Positions 1 to 10,879 of a DNA stretch of 64,000 nucleotides are shown here, one piece after another; within the stretch, counting starts at the first letter, position 1; every line of letters starts with the position of its first letter. Source of the stretch: Amblyornis subalaris (lineage: Eukaryota; Chordata; Aves; Passeriformes; Ptilonorhynchidae); the NCBI GenBank assembly GCA_018881555.1, contig JACAXG010000112.1, positions 124,001 to 188,000 on the forward strand, given 5' to 3'. The translations under genes and the position numbers were made by a program. The notes beneath the pieces are model-generated. The model searched no databases and was not told where the DNA came from. It was given only the letters and a program-made list of their open reading frames with translations.

Positions 1-228
1 TTTGATTTTATTCTGCCTATTATTGTCATTTTTCAACCTTCTTTTTAATTTTTTTCTCAAGCTCTCAGCTGTGTTTCACATGCAAATTCCATCAACATAC
101 CGTTTATCTGCTCTTTCAGGCTATTAATGACAAAGAGCACAAGTGACAAAATCATGGCTGACCCAGTGCAGATAGCAAAAAAAAAACTTTACAGTGAAAT
201 ATGCAGATATCACATAACAGCAACACAC

Positions 229-745
229 TGATGTGCGGATAATAACTCTATAACCCGAAAGTTATAAAGTAGGTGTGTTTAATTCCAGCATGCCGGGCAC
301 ATGGGGATAATTCCTCCAAAGCATGTGCAACATCTGCAACAAAGCTCTCTATTTCCTAAAAACATTACTATGTACTAAGTTTCCCTGATACGCCTATACA
401 TATGNATAATCTATTCCCGCTTCCCATGATAATGAGTTCTGAGATCATTTCCATACGCTTGTGCTTGTGCTTGTGCAGTGCCTCCTGGTGGTCGNGGGCA
501 GGGGTCCCNAGATGAAGTAAGCGAGTCTTCCTGGGAGTTGAACTTTTCACTTTGCCTCCTTGCGCATGCCCTCTGGTCCCTTGGTCTCAGTCCAAACTTT
601 ATGGCTACTTCCAAGCAGTTCACGGGTCCAGAGAGCAGGAAACCGAGTCACGGTTCCTTCATTCTATCAATAGTTTGGCATCCTCCCTCGTTCTGCCTTA
701 GCAAGCACAATTAAGCTAAGCGAACGATATATTGTCTAACAAACA
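229..745 (-). mobile_element. Probable solo LTR, ERVK-like avian endogenous retrovirus
   Basis: Read on the minus strand, this stretch has LTR architecture. It would begin TGTTTGTTAGACAAT (plus 731-745) and end in TTATCCGCACATCA (plus 229-242), with the pair of repeats ATAACTTTCGGGTTATAGAGTTAT just inside that end, a layout I associate with avian ERVK-like LTRs. It is locally richer in GC and CpG than the AT-rich flanks. Candidate target-site duplications are ACACAC (223-228) and GCACAG (746-751), only 4 of 6 matching, so the boundaries are provisional; the right edge could lie as far as about 855. A short direct repeat of TTGTGC occurs near 459-477. No gag, pol or env remains are adjacent, so this is a solo LTR. 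Orientation and class are inference. Confidence 0.55.
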
Positions 746-751
746 GCACAG

Positions 752-3700
752 CTCCTGCAGGTGGATATGGTTCTGCAGGTGAGCCCTTAACCCCTTAATT
801 CCCTTATATCAACACATTTGCAACTGTCTTATTTAACATGTAGGGCACACACGGTCATTATATATCACTTGTTAGCTGCTTGTTGTTGTTTTTTTTCTTA
901 TATATCTCCATTACTTCGGCCTCTGAAGTCTAAATTATACAAGAGCTTAGACATTTTTAATATCTATTAAAAATAAGTAAATTAATAAATAATAACTATA
1001 AAATGATAGTAAAAAATTTAAAGAATCATACATCAGAGTGACATATTTGTTTTAAAAAATGATTTTTTACCTCCCATATGAAATGTATTTTTAAAATACA
1101 TTGAATAGTTCAAAGGACACAAAGACTGTTCCGTGGTCCACAAAAGGGTCTGGGAAGTATGATGTAAAATTTGTTTAGTTGTAGTGTTTCTTGAAGCACT
1201 CTAAAGAAGGATTAGGACTAAGGAAAAGACTAATTGTACACAATTAATTTCCAATTCAGAGATTTTGGAATATTACTATGCTAGATGCCATGTTGCAACC
1301 TCATATTAGTGCTAATTCTGCAGAATTCACTGTTTCCAATGTCATCTTCAAATTGTCTTGCAAATGCAGTTTTACCAACAGAACTGTGCTGTACAGAGAC
1401 AGTTGTGGTATATGGAGGCTTAGATGATGGGCACTATGGGCATTTTTCTTTTTGTTCTTGTTTAGTTGGTCTGTGGGCTACTCACTGTGGGCTACATACC
1501 TTCTATGACCCTTTCTTACACATGGCAATCCTTGGTCTGCTGCAAAGGGCTGACAATTCGCCTTAAACAGCCTTCTCTGTAGCCTGTGCTCCCAACTGGA
1601 CTCACCAGCAGCACTTCCTCCTGCTCCTGCTCCTGCTTGTGGGCAAGGACGAAGGTACATTCACAGTTTGAGGTGGGTCTAGCTGGCTGTCTATTTTCTG
1701 CTTTAATTTGAAGTGTTATCCCACAGTTCTCAAAGCAAACAACTGGTCCCGAAGCCAGTGACTGTGCCTGAAGCAAGGCATATGCACACATTCTCCCACA
1801 GATATGTTTTGTCTCAGCAGAGGAAATATTTTAACACTGACAGCCGCATTTGGTATTCCTTACATGCCTGACAACCTTTCCCCTCAAGCTGAACTAATCC
1901 TCCTGTTGTCTTTCCTTGGGACAAGTTCTTCTGGGACCTGCCAGGTGACTATGTAAAGTGCTTTCTAAGCTGGAAAAAGACTAGAACTGTTTATAAGTCT
2001 AATCACCACACATTGCAGGTTAATTCGGTTGCTTAAAACAGAAAAGCTTCCTCCATTTCTTTACTAAGCTTGAAAAGCTATATTTCTGTTGGATCATTTG
2101 AATTTGCAAGGCACATCCGTGTAAAATTTGATGCCCTGCACAAAACAGTCATGCTGTTTACCAAAGCCCATCAGTAGCATTTGCTTTTTGAAATATCTTG
2201 AACTTTTAATTTTAAATAAATTTGCATTATTCAGAATAGCCATACAAACTTTTTAATGCAAACTGTGAAAACAACAAAATTCTTGTTTTTTCCCCCTGGT
2301 AGAACNCAGCTTTCTAACACTACCCTGGTGTTCAGAATACAATCTTCAGCAGACTGACACTTTGAGTGGGAGATTCAACTCACTCTGGGACAGTAGAACT
2401 GTTTGAGCAAAACTATTTCTCTTCATTGATTACAGAGGATGACTGTATTTTAACACAGATGCCTCAGTTGATTAAAGCACATTCAAACTTGAGGAAAAAA
2501 AATATCCATTATTAACAATCTCTTTTTATTGTTCTATAAATAACATCAGTAGACTAAGTGAAAATCATTTTGTTCCTTTTAGAAATTGACTTGCAGTCAC
2601 TGAGGAAAATCGATGGAGAATCTAACTCAAGTTACGTGGTAGTGCCTGTAAAGATACAGGCTAAATTTGAGCAGCATGCATTCAATAAAGGTTTGCTTAA
2701 ATAAATGAACATGTACTCAAACCTGTGGTGCAGTTTTAGATAACTGCTTTAAAAATATATTCTTGAAGGTATCTAGAACTTATGTAAAAACAGAGGACCA
2801 TACTTTTCAAGAGGAAATTTTAGTTTTGGTCCTGCAAGTAAGCAATGTTCTTGTGCGATAACAGACAAGTTCTGTGCTATCATAAGCATTATTATTTTTG
2901 TTTATATTTTTAGAAAGTGCATCTTTATGCAGCAGTGTTTTGTGAACTTTCTGCCCATTTGTGCATTTACAGATTATTTTTCTCAAAGTACTTTAGTAAC
3001 AAGAAGCAGTTATGGTCCTTCTAATAACTCAGACTATCAAAGTTATTCTGTTTTGTTATGTGGATTATTACTTTATAGTATTTTTTTAGTAAATACCATG
3101 GTTAGGACAAAAATATTGAATACACAAGGTGTTTACGTTAAAATCTAGAGAGCCATAAATCAGTAATTTTTCCAATCACTTCTAGTATCTTCAGAAAAAT
3201 TTTTATGCTACTCACAGTTAGATGTTGCCCAAAGGAAAAATACCAAAATGAGTCATTTAGTTACTATGTTTATGTATTGTTTTGGATACAGATACCATAA
3301 GAGGTGTCACATTCTATTTCCAGCACAGGGAAAAGATCCAAAGCTTCAAACCATTCTGCAATGTTAGTTAGTCCATACTGCTGATTTGCTCATTTTCATT
3401 TGAACTGCTGAAAATTAACAGCTAAATATTCGACTTTGAAGTGAATCATTGGTATTCATTTGCAGACTGAAGTATATGACACACTGGTAAACACATACAG
3501 AAAAAACCATTTAATATGTGCTTATAAGAAGGGTCTTTTTGGAATGTCAACTACTAATAGTGCCCCCTGTGAAGAAATTAATTTATTGGTACTAAATCAT
3601 TCATTAATTAGCACATTAGTTATGAGTTAGACTGCTCAAAAAAGGATTATTGTTTGAGTCAATACATTGTGAGATAACAATATACATAGTGAGAGAAAGA

Positions 3701-4612
3701 TTAAAAAAAATTATCAATGCAAATGCACAAATATAATATGATATTAGTGAGGTACTTATATACACCAACATATTTAATTTCTTAAACTCTGTACCATTTC
3801 TATATACTTTTTAAGCATGCACACATTAATGGAAAGAGAGGAAGGGATGAGGAGGAGAGAAGGAAGAGAAAAATACTGTAGTAAATATAAAATGTCATTG
3901 CCACAAAAAAAAGCAGCTTGATATGATATTCTTAATTTTCTTCATGGGTTTCAATGGATATTTATCAATCAAAAAGCAATGTGTCAAAGCATTTTGAGAA
4001 CCTGAAACTACAACAGGGTTGTTCTGACAAGAAGAGAAAGAAAAGGCGAGAAAACATCCATTTCACTGTTCCCAGTAATTATCTGTCTGTCTTTGATATC
4101 TGATATTGGCTGGATTACAATTTAAGTTCAAATGTTAGTTGTCTAAATGAGAATAAAACTGTTGTTTCGTTTACTAGACACATTCTGTACGTAAAAAATA
4201 AGTTTGACAAATTGACAAATGTAACATAATTTTCCCAATATATGTACACTATATGAACATCAGCCAGAGGAAGATTTTGTGTAATAAGATCCAAAAGGAA
4301 ATACTCTAATGACTACTTCTGCTATGTAAATTATTCTTTCATTTTTTTATTCTTCTTGTTTTTAATTAAATTTAGTAAATGTTTTACTATTTTATTTTAA
4401 ATTTACACAAAAGGAGGGGTATTTTTAATTAATTTATTTATTTTTCCATCATAATTTGTCACTACATAGAGATTACATTTATGGTCAGGTAGAGTTATTC
4501 ATCACTGGCAACTCTAGCCAAAAATCAGGTTTTCCAAAAAAGAGAAATCTAAACTGGACTTCTGTTTCCTATGTGGTGACTTGTATGCAACTGCAAAGCC
4601 TATGGAAATAAA
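752..4612. other. Anonymous AT-rich DNA, no gene recognised
   Basis: No supported coding exon or RNA gene was seen. Open frames here are short and show no recognisable domain. The stretch around 1285-1800 is less AT-rich, with a CTCCTG-type short repeat near 1618-1636, but nothing ties it to a family. A purine-rich run (GGAAGGGATGAGGAGGAGAGAAGG type) lies near 3830-3870, and 4330-4450 is extremely AT-rich. Confidence 0.6.
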
Positions 4613-4618
4613 GAATGT

Positions 4619-5278
4619 TGTTGTGGCGTGCGTCGATGGTAATTGCCGCAACCTTCCCGAGAGCACTCCTGTGTCCAGTGGTACCTCAGCGTGGAGCGCG
4701 GTAGCCGGTGGGAAAGGAGCATGGCTGCGCCTTCCCCGCTAATCCCACCAGTGCAGGTGGTAGCGCAGGCACTCGCACATCCAACGCCTTAAGATGGNGG
4801 TAAAGAGTTGGAGGTGGACTCTTCTGAGGCAGCAACAGGTTTATTGCACGGGGANCCAGGTCAGGAGAGTCCAGAGCATAGGGGTGCACAAGATTATATA
4901 CCAAACCACACAGGGGCGGAGAGAACACTGAGGACCAATAACACGAGGGTAAAAGGGAGGAGGAAAGGCGGGATCACAATATGTACAACCAATGAGGGTA
5001 GATGAGGGGAGGAGCAGAGGAGCAGGGCCAGTGGAGCGTCGAGTAGGAGAGAGCTTTCCAGAACATAACCATATACAGAACATAGATTGACAGGACTAAA
5101 CCAAACAGGGCAATGTACCAAAATAGGGCTTGGAGGGGGAGGGACCCTCCTCACCATTACAACCGAGGGGGAGACTTTAAACCCTGACCTCGGGGCCTTT
5201 CTAACAACAGTGCTCTCTAGCCTCATTGGCTCCTCGGTCTCTTAGGTGGCTGGCCCATCAGGCCAGGCCACCACCACA
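4619..5278 (-). mobile_element. Solo LTR with perfect 6-bp target-site duplication
   Basis: On the plus strand the element runs from TGTTGTGGCG to CACCACCACA and is flanked by identical 6-bp repeats GAATGT at 4613-4618 and 5279-5284, a direct signature of retroviral integration followed by LTR-LTR recombination. On the minus strand it has a TATA-like TATATAATC (plus about 4892-4900) and, downstream, a polyadenylation signal GTGCAATAAACC (plus about 4838-4849). This gives a normal U3-R-U5 order and fixes the orientation. Length is 660 bp. It is much richer in GC than its surroundings. A 6-bp duplication is usual for class II (alpha/beta-like) avian retroviruses, hence an ERVK-like assignment. 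No internal retroviral genes are present. The open frames inside it (for example minus 4894-5226) are chance frames in the LTR. Confidence 0.9.
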
Positions 5279-5430
5279 GAATGTGTCAAAATATTGAATT
5301 TGACTGTTAACTTAAAATCTTCCTTCTATTTCTCTTCAAATGTCTAATCAGTAACAGAAAAGCATGAAGACTAAACTTTAAATGAGGTCTGACAAGAAAA
5401 AAATAACCTTTTAATAAAAAGTTAAAGGTC

Positions 5431-5962
5431 TGTTCAGTTTCCCCCTTAGTCCATCAACCATAACTCAGTTCTCTAAGTAACAGAGTCACATTCCTACCAC
5501 AGTGTCTGAAGGCTAAGGAGCCCCACTTGCTTCAAAACAGACACTACAGGCCAGGACTGCCCACTGCTCTTGACTCCAGCCAGATCCCAGCAGCTGGCAC
5601 TTGCTCCTTGCAGCACTCACACACATGCAGAATAGAGTGTGAGACTATGCAGAAATAGTTAGGATTAAATAAGAAGACAGGACAGACTGTGCTGAACAGG
5701 TACAAGTCTCAGCCAAAGAAACAGGCTGACTGTCCCCATTTTATACACTTGAATACATCTTTCTGTCTGTTCCCTCTTTGGTCCTTCCCAGGTTCCTTCC
5801 ACTGCACAATTCTTTATTAGTTTGCACAGAGTTACTAATTCCATTGTAATATCCCAGCTCCTTATGTATCTAGTTCCCGCTTCTTGGCTACAAGGGGCAG
5901 GTGATCCTCTCCAGACCTGTGCCTGGAGTTTTTTAATAGCCTGTCAATTACTGTGACTGACA
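5431..5962 (-). mobile_element. Probable solo LTR (avian ERV)
   Basis: Minus-strand reading starts TGTCAGTCACAG (plus 5951-5962) and ends AAACTGAACA (plus 5431-5440), giving the expected TG...CA termini over 532 bp. Flanking 5-bp repeats AGGTC (5426-5430) and AGGTT (5963-5967) match at 4 of 5 positions. A promoter-like GTATAAAATGGGG (plus about 5736-5748) lies in mid element, consistent with U3 upstream and R-U5 downstream. No internal genes are present. A 5-bp duplication fits an ERVL-type or class I element. Family name is not assigned. It lies only about 150 bp from the LTR at 4619-5278 and is a separate insertion with its own duplication. Confidence 0.6.
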
Positions 5963-6099
5963 AGGTTTGTTTCTTGCCATTGTTTCCATTATTGTTTGCC
6001 TGTAAGGTCTTTGCCTCTGTATGTTTTTTACGTATTGCCTCCTCCTTTTCTTTGGCATATTTGACAAGGTAATCAGATAATCTTCAGGGAGGAGACCTG

Positions 6100-6241
6100 C
6101 TCTCCCTCCACATACTCTTACAAAGACCTGAAAGGATAAAACTTTGCACAACATAGTTCACCTGAGAGATGAACTTACACTGAAGAGGAGGCTGGCCTAG
6201 TGAATTCTGCAGTCTCTTCTGAGCCGAATTACCCTACAATT
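6100..6241 (+). mobile_element. Possible decayed CR1 3' end
   Basis: The last 60 bases (about 6180-6241) read like a worn CR1 3' terminus. GGAGGCTGGCCTAGTGA resembles the usual GGTTGGACTAGATGATCT-type motif, followed by a short spacer and CAATTCTATGACAG, which resembles the first octamer of the CR1 tail. Upstream the similarity fades and no reading frame can be followed. It may instead be coincidence, as only one octamer is present. Confidence 0.35.
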
Positions 6242-6734
6242 CTATGACAGTGTTCTGGAGATGATGTTAATTTATGCCCTGTGTGCAGGCTGGTAATATT
6301 TGGTTACTGACATCAGAGGGAAGGAGACCTACTTTGTTATACTCTGTAATGTTAAATATTATGTAATTGACATTTTCCAAGACCCCAGTTAGGAGTATAT
6401 TTGGATAAGTATTCGGACTTTTTTTCTCATTCAAGAGTAATACTTCCATTGTTAGCTATCGACACTAGATAATGTTTCAATGTAATCAAAAAAGGAAGAA
6501 ACACTGACATACTGAAGTCAACATTTGTAAAAAGCATTCCTGCGGCTCAGGATATATGCAATCCCCTGGAGCTATTTCTTTATATAACTCTACTATAGCC
6601 GTGTTATTAGTCCACATACATATGTTTCAGCCATTTTAATGCATTAATCAACAATATTTGGAACATAATCTTTCATTATAGCCATGATTTCTTCATCCTG
6701 AGGGAAGGCAAATTTGTTGTCAAGATGAATACCT

Positions 6735-7439
6735 TGTACTGGGTTTACACGGCAAGGTTGCTGGCGGGAGGTGTTTGTAATGTAGAGGTGACTTCTGTGA
6801 GAAACTGCCAGAAGCTGTTCCCATGTCAGCCAGTTCCAGCCAGCTACAAGGCAGACCCACTGCTAGACAAAGCTGAGCCAACCAGCAACATCAGTAATGC
6901 CTCTGAGATAACATATTTTTTAAAAGTAAAAAATGCTGCACAGCAGCCGTGAGAGAGATGTGAGAAAATGTTAGAGAAAGCTCTACATATATCAAGGTCA
7001 GGGTAGAAGAAGGGAAAAAGGCTTTGTAGGAGCCAGACCAGAGCAGGAGAAGGGCATGAAGAGGAAGAATCAGCGGAAATGAAGTATTGTGAACTGACCA
7101 CAACCCCCACTCCCCATTCCCTTGGTCTGCTTGGGGTGAGGGGAAGTAGAAGATTTGGGAATGAAGTTAAGCCTGGGAAGAAAGGAGTGGTGAGGGAAAA
7201 GTGGGTTTAGTTTCATTGAATTTCTCATTATCCAGTTCTGTTACACTTAAATGGCAATAAATTGAATTGAATTTCCCTAGCTGAGTTTGTTTTGATGATA
7301 GGTAATTGGTAAGCAACCTCCCCATCTTTACCTTAGCCTCTAGGTTTTTTGTTCTATTTTTCCTGCTCTGTCCTGCTGGAGGGAGAGTGCTAGAATGGCT
7401 TGGTAGGCACCTAGCACCAGCTGAGGCCAACTCACCACA
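6735..7439 (+). mobile_element. Solo LTR, long avian ERVL-type family
   Basis: The sequence starts TGTACTGGGTTTACACGGCA and ends CCAACTCACCACA. U3 carries the GAAGC...CAGAAGCT and GCCAGTTCCAGCCAGCT segments and a promoter-like CATATTTTTTAAAA near 6909-6922. A polyadenylation signal AATAAA is at 7256-7261, followed by a U5 with GTAATTGGTAAGCAACCTCC. This order matches the long LTR family common in songbird and other neoavian genomes. The element at 47553-48557 is a member of the same family on the opposite strand. At 705 bp it is shorter than that relative (about 1,005 bp); the missing part is the repetitive central segment. Flanking TACCT and GTCCC do not form a clear duplication, so the edges rest on the TG and CA ends. 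No retroviral genes adjoin it. Confidence 0.8.
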
Positions 7440-10400
7440 GTCCCTTAAACTAATGTCTAAATATAAATTTCCACAGAGATGGGTAACGCTTACTCATGTA
7501 ATTCCAGAAGCTTCGGTACCATGTGAAAAAGAGACCTACTGCCCAATGGTGTGGCTGTGTCTCATTCAGATCTGAAAAACTTTTTTCTTTCCTGAATGAA
7601 AAAAATTGTTTTAGATTTACAGACCCAGGTTCACGTCTACATACACATACTTTGTGTATCTCCTCAGAAATTTAAGCCGAGATATTTAGTGTGAAAAATA
7701 CAGGGAAATAGTGCAAGGGGATGTATGCGAATGGAATGAAAATAAAAGTAGAGGAATATTTGTGGATGTCAGTCTTAGCTTTTAATTTGTCTGATATTTG
7801 CAACAGTCAGTGAAATTTCAGAGTTACTGCTCCACATGTGATTATTTATGATTTCCATCATATTTCTTATCTGAAGATACTGCTGATGGCTATTTTGTAT
7901 CCTTTCTCCTTTTTTTCCTTTAATTTTTGCTAAAACCTACACATATACCCTTCAAATTAATTTAATTTTAACAGTTTTAGGCAACTTCTGGAAAAAAAAG
8001 TGGTCTTTAATATCAAAGCTGGAGATTTTCAATAATATGAAATCTTTCAGCCATAATTTTGGTTCTAATATATCAACATGGTTCTAGAATAACAATTTTT
8101 AAGCACTTGTGTAATTAGGACCTTGTGTGGGGAATGTTCAAAACCAAATTATTTTATTTATAGCTTAACTTTGTAGGGGACTGATTTATCAAAACCTCCA
8201 AAAAAAGTCTGGGGGAATCATCACATAGAATCATNAGCATTTGCTCAGCTCTTGCACAACCCAACCACAATGTAGAAAATTCAAAATAATGCATGTCATA
8301 GCCATTTTTGCTGAACAACAATGCAAACTCAAGAGAAGTATCTTTAAATGTGTGTAAATTGTGTTAAGAAGAACTAGGCATGAAGTATAGTCAAATACAA
8401 ATCAATACAGGCANATATATTTCTTGTATATACATTACATTTTTCTCTACTCTGACCACAAACTGACAAATTAGAAGTGACTTTTGTTTTAGATCTCAGA
8501 GATCAGTGGGAGGAAAAAAATAGTGTTTCATGGGAGTCTTTCTTCCCTGGTGAACGATCATTTGTCTCCATGGACAGCTAAAACCTTAGAGATTTCATGT
8601 GAAGTACAGAGAAATTAGGGTTGGAAAAAAAAGGTGCCAGGATTTCTCCAAGTCAAAGTGTTTCCCCAACAGCTCAGCATTTTGTGACTTATCCTTGATC
8701 CCTCTGTCCTGCCAATGCCGTTCAATACCCATCCTTAGTTTACTTGACCTGACAGTAACATAGTCCCATGAGTGTAGCCTTCACTTCTTGAAATTCTTCT
8801 CTGAAGTGCAATCTCCAACAAGCAGAAAGAAGAGTTGGATTCTCAGATACTCTAGCAGAATAAAAAATAGCTGTCCTTTGGAAGACAGTGATAAGCAGAT
8901 GGAAAATGCAGGTTGAGAGTTTTGTTAACCTGGAACATTTCACTGCATGTTCTCAACAGCTGTTAAAGAGAGTGAGTTAATTAGCAGAAATAATCAGCAT
9001 GCACTTTATTTAGTAATGCAGATCAGTGAGTTTCAGGTGTAATATGCTCCCATTACGATAGGCCCCTTAAAAATGTACCTTCTCTTGCAAGAATGAGAGT
9101 TTCAGAAGTGTTCATCATGGGACTACATTTATTCTAAATGAAATTGTGTGGACCCTACACTTTTGTTCAAAGACAAAAAATAATCAAGTATGTATATTTT
9201 GCAAATTCTTTGCCCATTGTTGAATTTATATCAATAATCTAATATAAAAGTGGCAGACAAGGTTTATACTTCTAAAAAAAATCTTTATCCATCAACAACA
9301 ATTTGAGTAGGGTTTTTTTTTAGCTAAGTAAGAATTAAGCACAAATCTAAAAACATTTTAACAAATGTGGAAATTTCTCATGTTACTCTGGACGTTCTGG
9401 CACCATCCAACCTGTATCCTACCCAGAAAACCTGTGTTTGGAGCATATTGTCATTTTCATAGTTTGGGGTCTAGATAATTTCGGTGGTTCTTTTTGCATG
9501 GACTCCTGCCTAACCTCTTTTTAGGGAAGCAGCATGTGGAATTGAACTCGAGTGGTCCTCCAAACAGGCCCCCATTTCTCTCTGTCTCTTTGTATTGCAA
9601 AATCGTGCACTCATTTCTCAAATGGTCTCTGTTGTATACTATTTCCTTAGGTATTGTTATCTGTCTTTAGCATTTAAATTTCCTCTATTTTTTTCACATC
9701 AGCCATCAGACATACCAGAGCATGCCTTCTTGTCTTATGTCTCTGGAATGCAACAGGCTCTACTTGACGCCTGTATGGATATGATTACAAACTTCAAGGG
9801 AAGAAAATGAACACATCAATACATGCATCTTAAAATTTCTGGAGAGCTGAGAAGATGGAAGATGGAGAACAAATAACACACCCTGTGAAGTCTGTCTCAA
9901 TTCTTACTACTGCTGAGGGTCTACTCCTCCATGATGCTGGAGGAAGAAAGATTGGGATGAAAACAAAAGTTAAAGGAATATTCAGCGTAGGAGACATAAC
10001 ATGGATGAAGCCACTCTGCACTAAAGAAAGTTCTGTGATAGTAGTTTGAGATTAGCTTTGCTGATAGCAAGCCACTACCTCACAATTCAGCATTCCGTTA
10101 ATATTTACCCCAAATTCAATTGTCCCTCTTAGGTAGCACTGGGAACTTTTGCTGACAGAGAGATTTAAAATGGCCAGTAAATTTCTTGTATAAATTATCA
10201 ATGACTTCTCAATAGGTTGTCACTTGTGTCTGATCCTTATATTGCTGTTCAGGCAGCATGAGTTGAAAAATATTACTTTGATGAAAAGGGAAAAAATCTG
10301 CTTACATGAGCCATAGTTACATTATTTCTGTGACATAAACCAAGGCCATTGTTAAAATACTCAGGCCCACACAGCTACTCTGTAGATTTCCCATGTTTCT

Positions 10401-10870
10401 AGTTGATCCTATTTCACTGGGAGGAAAAAGAAAAATAATTCCATTGAGTTCTATCATCTGATTTATTTTGCAGTCCTATGAATATCAGTGCTGATATTGA
10501 GAACTAACAGAGGGAAATAGAAAGGAAGAATGGAAAATCCCTTTTGTGGCAAAACAGACACAAGCTGGATGAATGTGGTGAGCTAGGTGGGAACCTCTGC
10601 CTGCAAATATCCTTCTTCTCCTTGTATTTAATATGTTTAAGACTTAAGAGCACCAGAGTAAGATCAGAGCAAATACAGGTAAAAGATTATTCCCTTAAAA
10701 ATCTGTGATCCAGAAAATATTCCCAAACTCATAAGAAGAGAGCAAGCACTTAGTTGTCTTACAAAAAGTTTGAGAAAAACATGTCACAGCAGTACCAAAC
10801 TGTCTCCCCTTTTTTTAAAAAAAATTGAAACTTTTGAAACGATAAGTCTTTAATAGAGTGCAGTTAACCA
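7440..10870. other. Anonymous AT-rich DNA, no gene recognised
   Basis: No supported gene or complete repeat. A short ATCACATAGAATCAT motif at about 8220-8234 recalls the CR1 tail octamer in reverse but has no CR1 body beside it. Small open frames at 9595-9810 and 9855-10049 have no recognisable domain or splice context. Confidence 0.55.
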
Positions 10871-10879
10871 AGGCACTTT

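Noticed and set aside
8218..8240. Possible reversed CR1 tail (ATCACATAGAATCAT)
   Set aside because: Only about 15 bp match and no CR1 3' UTR follows on the minus strand.
9855..10049. 64-aa plus frame starting MEDGEQ
   Set aside because: Mixed composition drew attention, but no domain, splice sites or neighbouring exon support it.
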